Translations under genes and position numbers: made by a program
Notes under the pieces: generated by a model
The model's input: only the letters and a program-made list of their open reading frames with translations
Database searches by the model: none
Told to the model about the DNA's origin: nothing
Shown: piece by piece, positions 21,515 to 33,159 of the stretch
Numbering within the stretch: position 1 is the first letter of the stretch
Layout of the letters: each line of letters begins with the position of its first letter
Assembly: GCF_040958095.1 (NCBI RefSeq)
Contig: NC_091160.1
Span: 35,487,499 to 35,551,498 of the forward strand
Length of the DNA stretch: 64,000 nucleotides
Reading direction: 5' to 3'
From: Procambarus clarkii
Taxonomy: Eukaryota; Arthropoda; Malacostraca; Decapoda; Cambaridae

Positions 21515-22172
21515 ATATCAAGGAGTGATTCTGGACAGTTTGCTATCACCAGATGACCATATAAAAGGCATTGAGAGAAGTGTGTATGCTACGCTAGCAA
21601 ATTTCGGAACTACTTTTAAATACAGTATATGGATGGAGAAACATTAAAGAACCTGTTCACATAATTTGTAAGACCAAAATTGGAATATGCAGCAATGGTG
21701 TGGTGTCTATATCTCAGAAAGCACACAAATTAGAATGAGTACAAAGATATGTTAAGTGGCTCCCAGAACTTAAGAGCATGAATTATGGGTAGAGGTTGGA
21801 GGCATTAAACATATCAAGGCAAAAAGAAACGAGGCAATATGATCACTACACACAAAATAATAACAGGTACTGTATTGACAAAATGGACAAGGAGGAGTTT
21901 TTAAACCTGTAACTTCAATTAAAGGTTATAGATTCAAGCAAAGGAAAATGTAAATAAATAAATAAATTAAATGTAAAGGTGTTGAAAAAATAACATGTAT
22001 ATTTTTTTTACAACCCGAGTTGTAGATGGTTGGAGAAGGTTAAATGGGAAGATGGTGGCTGCCATTACAATTAGTAGCTTCAAAGAACATCATATTATAG
22101 AGAACTGGGGAAATGGGACACCATGATTATACCTCTCATCCTGTAATTACACTTGAGTAATTACACTAATGG
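21515..22172 (+). pseudogene. Second CR1-like LINE 3' fragment
   Basis: A diverged repeat of the previous element's C-terminal half: GACAGTTTGCTATCACCAG..., PKLEYAAMVWC-like block, then CTCTCATCCTGTAATTACAC and TGAGTAATTAC. It begins where the first copy ends, so two 5'-truncated copies sit head to tail; an internal poly-A/ATAAATA patch lies near 21955. Confidence 0.8.
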
Positions 22173-22546
22173 CAGGAACTGGAAGTATTTGCAAGTTAGC
22201 TCATACATTGCCCCTGGGCTTGGTTTCCTTGCCAACAACTGAATAGAACAGGGAAGTATTTAACTGTACTTTTATTTGGCTATGCACATGTATTTGTGTA
22301 CATTTGTATTTTTTACAACACACTGAGGGGGGGGTGAGGGACATGGTTATTTTCAAGAAACTTGTTAAATAAAGATTTTAATGCTATATTTTCACCAGTC
22401 ATATTTAAATACATGGTCAACCTTGCATAGTAAGGGGAGGGGAGGGTGTGGTCCAAAAACTAGAATAATTTACTACAATACTTGATTTATGTTAAAGAGA
22501 TTGTCAGATTTTTCCATCAATATAATATTTGCAATTTTATTTTCAG

Positions 22547-22783
22547 ATTCAGCCACTAGAAGCCTTTCCTTACGTCTAGACCGGTTTTGGCAAGCATCTC
22601 AAGAGAATGATGCCCATGTCCTACACACTCCCGCATTGCCAGGAGAGCAGCCGTACCTTCCATATGTTGGCAACGGTCATATTGCTGTCACAATGGACCA
22701 AGATAGCCCAATTTACATTAGAAATGGAAGAACACTATCATTACCCATCAATTTCCGCCCTGTCACCCTGGTCTCTCTGGATG
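22547..22783 (+). CDS. KIAA2013: KIAA2013 ortholog, exon 3
   Basis: Residues 56-134, start of the lumenal domain: SLSLRLDRFWQASQ, then YLPYVGNGHIAVTMDQDSPI and NGRTLSLPINFRPVTLV. Acceptor TTTTCAG|AT, donor GATG|GTAAGA, phases 1 and 1. Residues 97-103 (GNGHIAV), followed by an 'IRNGR' block, recall the N-terminal domain of GH65-type glycosidases ('GNGYLGVRG'). This is an inference about fold, not function. Confidence 0.93.
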
Positions 22784-23300
22784 GTAAGATTTGATATATT
22801 TAATTTTTTATACAATATTGCTTATAGGTATTCTATAACTATTTAGGGAATATTATATACTTTGTATTTCCTCTAAATAAGCCAATTGAAACCTTCCATT
22901 TAATCATTTGCCTGTGGCACACTATGGACAGGCTTGTTCCCACGAAGGATAGAATTGTAATATATACGATGATAAATGATGACAATTTTTTCTTGTAAAT
23001 TATTTTTGCACCTACATTGGCTAATACAAAATTTTGTCCAAGTTGCCTATTACCAAGTCATGAGCATTTCCAATATGTATATAGAATATAAATACAATTA
23101 GAAAGCATACTTGCCAAGGAATGTGTTCTGCCATTGACAGCTGGGAACTCATACCTGACCCAGACTCCTACACAAGGGATCACAACACTATCCACACTGC
23201 CACTCAATTGTTGCCAGTGAAAAAACGTTTCATTACATTTCCTGTCCTGTAAAGGCCCTCATTTGAGTGTGTGTACAAATACTGAGGAATGAATAGTATT
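22784..23300 (+). other. KIAA2013 ortholog intron, first part
   Basis: AT-rich, no identified feature. Confidence 0.5.
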
Positions 23301-23580
23301 CACCTAGTTGTGTTTACGGGGGTTGAGCTTTGCTCTTTCGGCCCGCCTCTCAACTGTCAATCAACTGTTTTTTTTTTTTTCCACACCACACACATACACA
23401 CCCACCCCAGGAAGCAGCCCATGACAGCTGACTAACTCCCAGATACCTATTTACTGCTAGGTAACAGGGGCATTCAGGGTGAAAGAAACTTTGCCCATTT
23501 GTTTCTGCTTGGTGCGGGAATCGAACCCGCGCCACAAAATTACGAGTCATGCGTGCTATCCACCAGGCTACCAGGCCCCT
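23301..23580 (-). mobile_element. tRNA-Thr-like SINE, minus strand
   Basis: Reverse of the family at 10496: on the + strand it begins CACCTAGTTGTGTTTACGGG, holds the B-box complement GGGAATCGAACCCGCGCCAC and ends CACCAGGCTACCAGGCCCCT. Body CTATTTACTGCTAGGTAACA shared with the other SINE families. Confidence 0.88.
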
Positions 23581-24510
23581 AGTGTATCATATTCAGTGTG
23601 TGATTACCAGTATCAGTACAATACAAGTTTTGTCCCCCACATAAAGTTCTTATGTTCATTTATGCTTTTTTTTATAGGAAGAATGCAATAAATTATTTAA
23701 TGATGCGCTCATTTTCCAATAATCAAGCCTTACAATTTACTCATGTGTAATGACAACCTGAAGGTTCTGATTAAAATATAAATTTAAACCCTGTTAGGGA
23801 CTAAACTTAGGCTTGGCCATAAACATAAGTTAGAAGTGCCCATAATTTGCATATGTAATTTTTATACAAGAAAGTTACTGATTTATTAAAGATGTCACTA
23901 AGGTGACATGTTGTATCCAACTTTAGCATTGTGTGTATGCAAATGTAATAAGTAATAGTGTAATGGCCTGCTATGTGTCAATTTAACAGATTATGCTAAT
24001 GTTCTAATTTGAATATTTACAGTAGATTTCATATTTCTCATAATTTACATAGAAGTGTTTAATAGACATATTATAGGTAAACTATAATAAGGTTACATAC
24101 ATTTTGGAGACAAGAAGATTGTACTAGAGAATGAAATGTCAAATATAGCTAGGCTTGTGTTTAATTTGCATACCAGGTATCAAGCAGTTACCAATTACAT
24201 TTATATATTGAAAATCAATTTGTTATTTATAAAGAGTGATTACTGAGGTGATAGTTACACCTTTGTCATTCATGTAACTAACCATCACTGGTTAGAGCTG
24301 GGCAGAGTATTTTCCCAGACAGAATTGAGAGGAGCGGCACTGCCAATTTTTCAACTGCATTTAAAGGGACAGATGCATAGCCTCAGTTTTCAGTGAACTA
24401 TCACACATTATGCGAAGGTTTTATGTAATAGAACTATTCCTTATAAAAGTTGGGGTTAGGTTCTGTGACAAGTAATGTTGTCAATTATTAACTTGCTTAC
24501 ACTTGGCCAT

Positions 24511-24585
24511 ACCTTGAGGTTACCTTGAGGTGCTTCCGGGGCTCAGCGGCCCGGTCGTCGACCAGGCCTCCCAGGCCATTAATGA
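24511..24585 (-). repeat. LINE/SINE 3' tail fragment
   Basis: ACCTTGAGGTTACCTTGAGG TGCTTCCGGGGC ... CGGTCGTCGACCAGGCC is the shared tail also seen at 33828 and 54429, here in minus orientation. Following sequence to ~24690 is GC-richer and probably part of the same insertion. Confidence 0.65.
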
Positions 24586-25177
24586 ACTTTGGCAACACCA
24601 CAGGGACTGGGCTGCCCCTGCTCCTGCCAGAGATTTAAAACAGTGGAGCAGGGAATATCAAACTGGCTGGACCTGTTTCGCTCACTCAGCTATTTGTACA
24701 CCCGAGTATTCCTTGATCTTCCACTAATATGGTGTTGTAGAATCAAGAAATTTCGGTAGTGCTCTGAAGTGATTAATACATAGTGTCTTATGTTTAGTTA
24801 GGCTTTTAGCTTACATGTGTTAGTAGGAATTAAGTGTTATTGCCACACGTAGCTCGGTGATATACCCAGGCAAAGAGCTTAGTGGGGTTACTGGTATAAT
24901 TAATAAGTTCAGGCGTTTGCTTGTTCGTTCCTGCAGATTGGAACTAGGATTTTGTGTAGTAGTGTTGCATAACTAGTATTTTCCAAGTGTTTTGTATAAT
25001 TCTTGGCCGTGAAATTTATTTAGTTTGACAGGTAGTATTACTTCCCTTCAACCTATCCTTGACACAGGCAGTCATTTTATTCCCCCTAAATTTGTGCTTT
25101 CATTTTGATAGTTTTTATTTCAATTTCATAAAGTCAGTACAGTATATATTTTATATAGAAATGTTATTGTTTTATAG

Positions 25178-25332
25178 GTATGACAGTGAAGGAAGCCATT
25201 GTGACAGAATATACCACAGGCATAGTTCACCGCATACAGTCATGGGACCAACCAGGCATTGGGCCCTTGGATATAACCTACCAGACCTATGCACATCGAT
25301 CAATGCCATCCCTGCTCTTTCAAGATATCAAG
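25178..25332 (+). CDS. KIAA2013: KIAA2013 ortholog, exon 4
   Basis: Residues 135-186: MTVKEAIVTEYTTGIVHRIQ and ITYQTYAHRSMPSLLFQDIK. Acceptor TTTTATAG|GT, donor ATCAAG|GTAACA (phase 0). The 'YAHRSMPSLL' block resembles the conserved 'AHR-LP' region of GH65-like N-terminal domains. Confidence 0.93.
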
Positions 25333-25389
25333 GTAACATTATGAATAATAAATTTTTATAATAAATATTATAAATAATAAATAAAAATT

Positions 25390-25393
<4 letters not shown>

Positions 25394-25487
<94 letters not shown>

Positions 25488-25498
25488 TACACACATAC
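25394..25498. repeat. (AC)n microsatellite
   Basis: An almost pure AC tract of about 105 bases just 60 bases past exon 4. Confidence 0.98.
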
Positions 25499-26075
25499 TG
25501 GTAGTTATTGTGCTGCAATGTTTAAAAATAAAAATATTAACAATTTGAAGACCATATAGGTATATTTTAGTGATATTATTTAAAAATATAATAACCTACT
25601 TTTACTACCAAAAGTTGTACTGTGTTTAAAATTTGTATTTTATACAACCCATCCGTCTGTCGTGCGAGTCATGTAATTGTGTGAACATTAATACTATGGT
25701 TCATATTGACATATTTAAAATACATTTAACCTCGTTGGAAGCATTCATTCAAGAAAAAAATACATCAATCACCGATTCTCTCTGTAATGCAGTAGTTAAA
25801 ATTCTAAATCCTGCTTCTGTATTCCAAGGCATTGGGCCTAATTTCATCACTGAGTACACTCTAGGTAGTACATTACAGCACACGGTTGTCTTTTAAATAT
25901 TTCCAAATTGTATTCATTTGTTAAACGTGTTGATGCTGCCACCAAGTTTGTTGGGAGCAGCAACTCGGCAAGGTAACTGTGGTGCGAGTGTTGCTTGCAA
26001 TCTTATGCCAAGTTGTATTTGGAAAGACTTTTGAGTGCCCAAGAATGAACTTTCTAAAAGTTACTCTGGCCTAGA

Positions 26076-26321
26076 GGGAGCCGGTCGGCCGAGCGGACAG
26101 CACGTTGGACTTGTGATCCTGTGGTCCTGGGTTCGATCCCAGGCGCCAGCGAGAAACAATGGGCAGAGTTTCTTTCACCCTATGCCCCTGTTACCTAGCA
26201 GTAAAATAGGTACCTGGGTGTTAGTCAGCTGACACGGGCTGCTTCCTGGGGGTGGAAGCTTGGTCGAGGACCGGGCCGCGGGGACACTAAAGCCCCGAAA
26301 TCATCTCAAGATAACCTCCTT
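26076..26321 (+). mobile_element. tRNA-derived SINE (GAGCCGGTCGGCC head)
   Basis: Head GGGAGCCGGTCGGCCGAGCG, B box CTGGGTTCGATCCCAGGCGC, body GTTACCTAGCAGTAAAATAG, tail CGGGGACACTAAAGCCCCGA-AATCATCTCAAGATAACCTC. Full length, sense in a KIAA2013 intron. Confidence 0.93.
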
Positions 26322-26499
26322 TGTGTAAGTATGACCCAACAGGGATGGAGGCAAAGACCCTTGTTGAGCTAGTGCATGCCTACTATATGGGACCTGCAAA
26401 ACCTTGTAGGACTAACAATGTGTCCTTTCAGACGGGACTTTTTCACTACCTCATTGCCTGAATTTTTGTATCTAATGTGTTATAATTTTTGTTTCCTAG

Positions 26500-26588
26500 G
26501 TTTTCAACCCAACTGATCAGGATGCAATTGTGGATGTAGAACAGATGGGGCTTGGAGACTGGCCCACAGCAACTACTGAAACTATAAA
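26500..26588 (+). CDS. KIAA2013: KIAA2013 ortholog, exon 5
   Basis: Residues 187-215: VFNPTDQDAIVDVEQMGLGD then WPTATTETI. Acceptor TTTCCTAG, donor AAA|GTAAGT, phase 2. Aligns with the human 'LNNPTERVAALQ' segment. Confidence 0.9.
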
Positions 26589-26756
26589 GTAAGTTAGTAA
26601 GTACAGTACAGTAATCATTAATTTCTGATACGTAACATTTATATTAATTTTTGTTCTTGCTTTGGGGTGTGTTTTAAAAAAATACAAAATTAAGATAATA
26701 ATTACTGAATTACAAAGGCCTAGACATAAAATATATTACATTACCTTACTGACAGG

Positions 26757-27330
26757 CTCCAGTATGTTTGTGTGAATAATTCAATTTCTCCCACCCTACC
26801 CATCAACATTGGTGTTCCTCAGGGCAGCATACTTGGCCCTCTCTTCTTTCTCATTTACATTAATGACCTTCCAAATGCCTCCCTACACCTCAAACCCATT
26901 CTATTTGCTGACGACACAACCTTCATTTACTCCAATCCTGACCCCCTTGCTCTAAATGTCACAGTGAATACTGAGCTAAATATAGTCCATATTTGGCTAA
27001 CTGCCAACAAACTCGCCCTCAGCATTGACAAAACTTTCTAGATTTTGTTTGGCAATAAATCCTCAAATCAAATAAATCTCAGGATAAACAATACCCAAAT
27101 TTGTAACACAGTAGATGGCAAATTCCTTGGCGTTCTCATTGACCACAAGCTGAATTTCCAGGGACACATTCTAAATATATCCAAAAAAGTTTCAAAAACT
27201 GTTGGCATTCTTTCTAAGATAAGATATTATGTACCTCGCCCTGCCCTGGTGACGCTCTATTACTCCCTCATCTATCCTTATCTCAACTATGGTATTTGTG
27301 CTTGGGGTTCTACATCATATAGATGTATTA
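26757..27330 (+). pseudogene. Non-LTR reverse transcriptase fragment
   Basis: Reads INIGVPQGSILGPLFFLIYI (RT motif B-like 'GVPQGS'), then LFADDTTFIYS (catalytic FADD) and, after an in-frame TAG at 27039, KFLGVLIDHKLNFQGHI and PALVTLYYSLIYPYLNYGIC. RT palm and thumb of a Jockey/CR1-group LINE, truncated at both ends, sense inside an intron. Confidence 0.88.
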
Positions 27331-27585
27331 TAACAATATTGATATCATATGAATATACAGTAGATTGGATGATAACGAGACCAATGTATGACAACCACAG
27401 TACTCCAGGGAACATTGTATGACAGTATCCTCTCTCTTAGGGATAATCCTAGAAGACTAATTGAATTTCAGAAATACAGGAATTTTTATAGAGTAAAAAT
27501 TAACTATTGTGAATATGCTATGCAAATTTATTATTATTATTATTAATATTAAAGTAAAAATGGTATGCAACTTTATCATTTTCAG

Positions 27586-27703
27586 ATTACAACATGGTGA
27601 AGGTGAACATGAATATCTGGTAGTGTCAGGAAGTGTGGAGCTGCCAAACTCAAATGCCATTCCTGTCTCAATAGTGTCATATAAGGTCCCCTCCAGCTTA
27701 CAG
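27586..27703 (+). CDS. KIAA2013: KIAA2013 ortholog, exon 6
   Basis: Residues 216-255: LQHGEGEHEYLVVSGSVELP, then VSIVSYKVPSSLQ. Acceptor TTTTCAG|A, donor TTACAG|GTGAGC, phase 0. Aligns with human 'EKVGDHQFLLYSGR...LVHLVVVAAKKL'. Confidence 0.92.
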
Positions 27704-27936
27704 GTGAGCTTATTACAAATGTGGCATTATATTATAAATATGGTACAGTAGTACGAAACAAAAGCTTTTTGCTGTTATGTAATGGTAGAGCAGTGATCAT
27801 TATGGCAGAGGAATATATGGAGCCCCCCCCCATTCTATTGTATATGGAAAAGATCTAGGGAAGTGGCGGGTGTACTATGTGGCAGCCATGCATGGGAAAG
27901 GTCTGGGGAAAGGAAAGGTCTTACATGGCAGAGGCA

Positions 27937-28025
27937 TGTAATTACCTAAGTGTAGTTACAGGATGAGAGATACGCTCGTGGTGTCCCGTCTTCCCAGCAT
28001 TCTTTTTCATATAACGCTTTGAAAG
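27937..28025 (-). repeat. CR1-like LINE 3' end, minus
   Basis: TAATTACCTAAGTGTAGTTA-CAGGATGAGAG is the reverse complement of the 3' end of the element at 20655-21510; upstream coding similarity (GTGTCCCGTCTTCCCAGC) follows. Severely 5' truncated. Confidence 0.75.
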
Positions 28026-28440
28026 TGTGTGTGTGTGGGTAGGGAGGGAGGGGGGTGTTACATGGGAGACATGTATGAGAGGAATCTGGTAGGATGGGTG
28101 ATGGTTCACATGGCAGAAGCATGCATGAGAGTGATCTAGGGGAAGGTCTCTTACATGAAGCCTGGTGGATGCTCTTTCTGGGCCATGTTCCAAGTGCTTT
28201 TAGAGTGGAAGGAATTGTATGTAATTTTCTAAAGAAAATTTGTTATCATATAAATTTTTTCCCTGTGCTATTCTGAGAGGTATGTATGTACGTTACTTGG
28301 CCAGCCTAAATATTTGCTTATATTCAGTTGCACAATCTTTACAAAGGCATCAAATACTGACTACTGTGGCTACACAGGCAAACATGAACTTAGAAGTTGG
28401 GAGATCATTTTTCTCTTACAACTTTTTTTCCTGGTGTATT

Positions 28441-30055
28441 TAAATGTGCTCCGGTAGACAATTTTGAAGGACGGTTTTTTATACAGTAGGGTACATATAC
28501 AGTCCTGTTTCTGCATACTGTTTTTATACAGTCCTGTTTCAGCATACTGTATAAAAGTTTCAAAAGATTGTTAGGGCGTGATTTAAATTTATCATATTTG
28601 TCGTATAAATCCCCCCTTCCTTTCCCTTGGAATGTGTAAAAAATGACCCTGCATCCAATGTGCTTGTGTTAACCCCCTGCACGGAGCACCTGTTTTGTGT
28701 GACACTCCTGTGGTGCGCACAAAAAACATTGTTCTGAAAACATTATTTTTCATTTGATATTGCTCTTTAGCATCCAGAAAGCACAAAAATCCAAGTAAAA
28801 AGTCCCTATCTCTTGTGGTTTAGATATAACAGCTCAGAGAATTTGCATTTTTTTTCAGTAGACATGAGGTGAGGATCCGCATGGGAATAACTTTATATAT
28901 TTTGATTGATTCGTGTATTTTTTATAAGCCTAAATCTTATAATTGCATATACAATAGCACACAATTTGCCTGTAAGTATGTAATCACTCATTTTGCTGTT
29001 AAAAGTTGAATGGCTCCTAGTATGGGTACCCTGCGTATCCAGACACTGGATGGTGATGATCCAGACATGGTCCTCATTTTCCTACTATGGAAAGTGAGGG
29101 ACTCGGGAATCTTTTTCAAAATGTGGAATGGTTACTGGAGGCCTGAGGAAGAAGCCAATGTACTTTTCCCCCCATATATGTGTGGGAGTTTTAAAGTAAA
29201 AAGTGGCAGAGAATTTTGTAGTTGGGAGAGAAGAGCGAACCCTCGTGGATTCACTCGCTTTTAAAATGCAAATGGCCTTCAATAATTGATGATGCCATTG
29301 TAAGTACAATAAGTATTCACACCAAATAAATAAGCTATTCAAGCAATCTTGACATAAATAAATAAATAATAAACACAATGAAATTGACTTGATAATCCAT
29401 AAAAAAATGAGTTATTGCAAGGAGAACAAAACTTTGCTGGTGGTGTAGGGAGGAGGTGGGTAAATGTAGCATCTTCCTGGGGGGGGAAGGGAAGAAGAGT
29501 CAGTGAGAGAGAAGACTGGCAGAGAGTCTACCTCTGCCAGTCCCATCTTAAAAGGTAGATGAATAATCATCTACCTTTTAAGATGTAGATGATTATTCAA
29601 GTTGGTGCAACAAACAATGGTTGTATGTTTATAATTTTGACACCAGAATGATTACACACGATTCCTTTATAGTACATTAGAAAAATGGAAAATTGCTTAA
29701 TGTATGTTCTATAACTTTTTGAAGTAGAGCAGCAGCATACCAGTTTGTGGCAGATGCGCACTGTTCTCATTTCCTAGTAAATTTGAACATACTGTACAGT
29801 GTACTATATTTACATAAGCAAACAAGTTTTCTCCTACAAACCCAATTTAAATCACTCAAAATATAGTATACTGTACATGATGAAAGTACAAGTCTTTTGT
29901 TTTCTAAAAAACTTTGTAAAATGAACTTCGTAAAATGGTGATGCAGCTTTATACGCTGGTGAATACAGTAAGTTGTTCATACTGTTCTCTTCATTAAGGG
30001 GTGTTTAGTGTTTATCACTGATTAATAATGCATGTTGGCTGTCACATAAGGGTTA
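28441..30055 (+). other. KIAA2013 ortholog intron, unique-looking stretch
   Basis: Holds a short duplication (TACAGTCCTGTTTC, 28500-28556), a TTAACCCCCTGCACGGAGCA segment at 28670 that could be a piggyBac-like terminus, and the palindrome listed at 29546. No coding sequence with homology. Confidence 0.4.
29546..29583. repeat. Perfect short palindrome
   Basis: TCTTAAAAGGTAGATGA / AATA / TCATCTACCTTTTAAGA form a 17-bp stem with a small loop; GATGTAGATGATTATTC follows as a partial third copy. Confidence 0.9.
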
Positions 30056-30305
30056 TCTTCTTGAGGTTATCTTGAGATGATTTCGGGGCTTTAGTGTCCC
30101 CGCGGCCCGGTCCTCGACCAGGCCTCCACCCCCCAGGAAGCAGCCCGTGACAGCTGACTAACACCCAGGTACCTATTTTACTGCTAGGTAACAGGGGCAT
30201 AGGGTGAAAGAAACTCTGCCCATTGTTTCTCGCCGGCACCTGGGATTGAACCCAGGACCACAGGATCACAAGTCCAGTGTTCTGTCCGCTCGGCCGACTG
30301 GCTCC
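30056..30305 (-). mobile_element. tRNA-derived SINE (GAGCCGGTCGGCC head), minus
   Basis: + strand starts TATCTTCTTGAGGTTATCTT and ends CGCTCGGCCGACTGGCTCCC. Full length. The tail GTCCCCGCGGCCCGGTCCTC matches the tail of the LINE-like fragments at 33828 and 54429. Confidence 0.93.
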
Positions 30306-30732
30306 CTACCGGCTCAGGGTAGTCGGTGTTCCTGCTATCGAGGAATACAAATGTGTAGAATAATTTGTTTGCTCGGTTATTTATGCACGTGAAGGAGAGA
30401 GTAAGTGGATGGTAATTAGAGGTGAGAAAAATGCTCTGACAAATGTGACATGTGGCACTTCACACAAGCCATGTCTCATTTCATTTCATCACATTGGAAA
30501 GTAAAATTGATCTAGAGGAATAAAGCAATGTCTCATTCATAACTTACTGTACAGAAAAAGGCAGGATATTGTGTAGCTGAATTTAAAAAGTGATTTCATT
30601 ATAATCTATTATTCCAAACAAATTTATATTAACCCATTTTAAAATTATATAAATTATATTGTTTAGTTTATCTTCATGATTTTCGTTGGAAGGAAAGATA
30701 TTAACCTTACATTTTCATCTCTGATGTTACAG

Positions 30733-30849
30733 ATAGAAGCCAAGAAGTCAATAGCACTACACATTGTAACAGCAGTCAACTATTCGGAGCCTGTCCCAAA
30801 GAAGGCTTATGCAACTGCCAAAGATATAGCTACACAAGGGGCACTTGCT
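30733..30849 (+). CDS. KIAA2013: KIAA2013 ortholog, exon 7
   Basis: Residues 256-294, phase 0 at both ends: IEAKKSIALHIVTAVNYSEP then KKAYATAKDIATQGALA. Acceptor TGTTACAG, donor GCT|GTAAGT. Asn271 is a glycosylation sequon. Human counterpart 'LDETVLWVVHVSGPINPQ'. Confidence 0.92.
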
Positions 30850-31573
30850 GTAAGTAACGCATTGTTGGGCTCAACATTGTTTTTACACAATACAGACCAT
30901 TTAATGGGAAGGTTGTTCTTCAGACTTTGCTTACCTACATGATTTATTGTCAAGAAAAACTGACAAAGACTTAAAGGCTAATGTGGAGAATTAAGGGTTT
31001 TTGGAGACGGAGAGGTCTTGGTAGACTATGATATTCATCCTGAATTTGTGATCAATAGCTTTATTTTAGTATTTTGTGAAGCTTGATATGTATTTCATCC
31101 CTACTGAGTTGAGGATGGAATCAGTTGCCAGTGTGTTTGACAATGGCTATGTATTTGGATAAGTTGCTCCAAATCCAGACAATTATGCCATATCAGTGGG
31201 TAGATACTTGATTTACAAATTGAAAACCCTCTCGACTAGACCAAGCGGTCAAGTTAACACAGGTGTTGAGGGTGGGCTTAAGTAGTGAGAGTACAGCTGC
31301 AGTTGTGATCCTAAATGCTGTATGTGTGGCTGTTTAACCTACCTTACTATTTGCTTTATGTCTATCACTGTCACTAATTGACTTTTTGTATCATTAACTA
31401 GGTGAATGACTTCTGAAAGGCTGGTAAAAACTAAATTGTAGTTAAATTGATGTTAATCTTGAATAAATAAAAAATAATCATTATACAAATTATCATATGG
31501 CATTGACTTGATAATTTGCTGGTAAAAAAAAAAAAGAACTTTTAATGTGATGTAATTATGACCCTTTTTACAG

Positions 31574-31738
31574 GCATTGAGAAGAGCAGTTACTGGAAAC
31601 ATAAAAAAACTTCGTAATGACCACTCAAAAGTCTGGAAAGAGCTGTGGTCCTCCGGATTTGGCATTAGCCATTCAAAAGCTGAGAATGCCTTGAATGGTG
31701 ATCTTATCAACACCACCCTCTACCATGTTTTGTCTCAG
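31574..31738 (+). CDS. KIAA2013: KIAA2013 ortholog, exon 8, GC donor
   Basis: Residues 295-349: ALRRAVTGNIKKLRNDHSKV, WKELWSSGFGISHS and LINTTLYHVLSQ. Human has 'LWAQLFSPGVEM' and 'VNLTLYYMLSCSPAP'. Acceptor TTTTACAG. The only splice that preserves LSQ|APAP in frame uses CAG|GCATGT at 31739, a GC donor; the nearby GT (CAT|GTGACT) would give a stop within a few codons of the next exon. Asn340 is a sequon. Confidence 0.88.
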
Positions 31739-31863
31739 GCATGTGACTAATTTATTATACAGTGTATTTTGTTAATTTTCCTTTAAAATTTCTTGTTGTT
31801 TATAATGCATGTTATCATCATCTCTATTTTGTTTACAAATGAACTATTGGTCTCATTTATCAG

Positions 31864-31967
31864 GCCCCGGCACCATTGTATGAGGTACTGACCACTGAAG
31901 ATCGGAGAGCCTCTATTCTGCGTGATATAGCATATGCCGAAGGTTGTTACGGTGGTCATCAAACCCT
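31864..31967 (+). CDS. KIAA2013: KIAA2013 ortholog, exon 9
   Basis: Residues 350-383: APAPLYEVLTTEDRRASILR then DIAYAEGCYGGHQT, matching human 'PAPLLSPSLSHRERDQME...NYEDHCFSGHATM'. Acceptor TTTATCAG, donor CCT|GTGAGT, phase 2. Confidence 0.93.
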
Positions 31968-32109
31968 GTGAGTATTTTGTTGCTTAAGTTTGTATAGATT
32001 TTGATCAGTGTATTCTTACTAACATGTGTACATAGTGCAGAATGATTAAAGGGTCCCAGCACTTGGCCTTAACCAAACCCACAATCATCTTTACCTCTGC
32101 CCTCCATAT

Positions 32110-32368
32110 ATGGAGGCCTGACAGCTGAATGACAGCGCTTCGTATTCGTAGTCCTGAGGTTCTGGGTTCGATCCCCAGTGGAGGCGGAAACAAATGAGCA
32201 GAGTTTCTTTCACCCTGATGCCTCTGTTACCTAGCAGTAAATAGGTACCTGGGAATTAGACAGCTGGTACGGGCTGCTTCCTGGGGGTGTGTAACAAAAA
32301 GGAGGCCTGGTCAAGGACCGGGCCGTGGGAATGCTAAGCCCCGAAATCATCTCGAGATAACCTTAAGT
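32110..32368 (+). mobile_element. tRNA-derived SINE, third head type
   Basis: Head GGAGGCCTGACAGCTGAATG, B box TCTGGGTTCGATCCCCAGTG. The body GTTACCTAGCAGTAAATAGG and the tail AGCCCCGAAATCATCTCGAG are shared with the GAGCCGGTCGGCC family. Confidence 0.88.
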
Positions 32369-32849
32369 TATGTGTATGTATGAAGTCAACTTACTAGCTA
32401 CCTTTGTAATTAAGTTATGTGAAATCTCATAAAATATTGAACCAAAGCCATTGGCTATGAAATCAGTGCAGTAATATCTTACTGTTTGTATATTGCCACA
32501 GTAATCCAAAAATTAAATAAAATGCTTTCTTTTATTTTGTCTAATGCACAGCCATCTTGTGAAATGGGCCACTATCTTAGGGTGCTATGGCACTTTTCAG
32601 CTCTTATGATATTTATCCCTTTTCTGAGGTAGTGCAGTATTGAGTAACTGAAAAAAGAGTTCAACTGTTAAATGACAGAATAGGTGTTGTTAAGTTGGGA
32701 GAAGTAATGAGAATATTTTGAATTGATGTGATTAATATTGTTTGACTATAGTAGTAGGCAGGGAGTCAGGGTGTCAAGTTGCAGGTTGTCAGCTTAAAGT
32801 GTAAATGAATGTTAGTGTAAAGTGTTAATAAAGTAAGAAATACTGTAAT

Positions 32850-32872
32850 AATAATAATAATAATAATAATAA
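32850..32872. repeat. (AAT)n microsatellite
   Basis: Short run of AATAAT repeats, followed by a diverged copy of the repeat at 3660-3830. Confidence 0.85.
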
Positions 32873-33159
32873 TCATTTTGGGAAAAGTACATACAAAATG
32901 GGAGACAAGAAGAATGTTGGATTTCTTGGTACAGCAAGTATATAATCTAAACCTAAGGCCACTAATACACACAGCATTTCAGGTATCATTATTTATGATT
33001 CATGGTGACGGAATAATGAATAAGCTCATTCTGTGTAAATTACTGCACTGGGTATTATGAAAGAAACTGGTAATAAAAAATATCAGGGGAACAGAGATTG
33101 AGAGTATATAGTAGAGAGTGAGAGGAGTAGAAATTACCAAGGATTATATGAAGTTCATA

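Noticed and set aside
26075-26150. Possible functional tRNA gene (also 10496, 63118, 63731)
   Set aside because: Each is the head of a SINE with a shared body; acceptor stems are imperfect and no tRNA terminator follows.
28670-28860. piggyBac-like element beginning TTAACCCCCTGCACGGAG
   Set aside because: No matching right terminus or second TTAA with inverted end was found.
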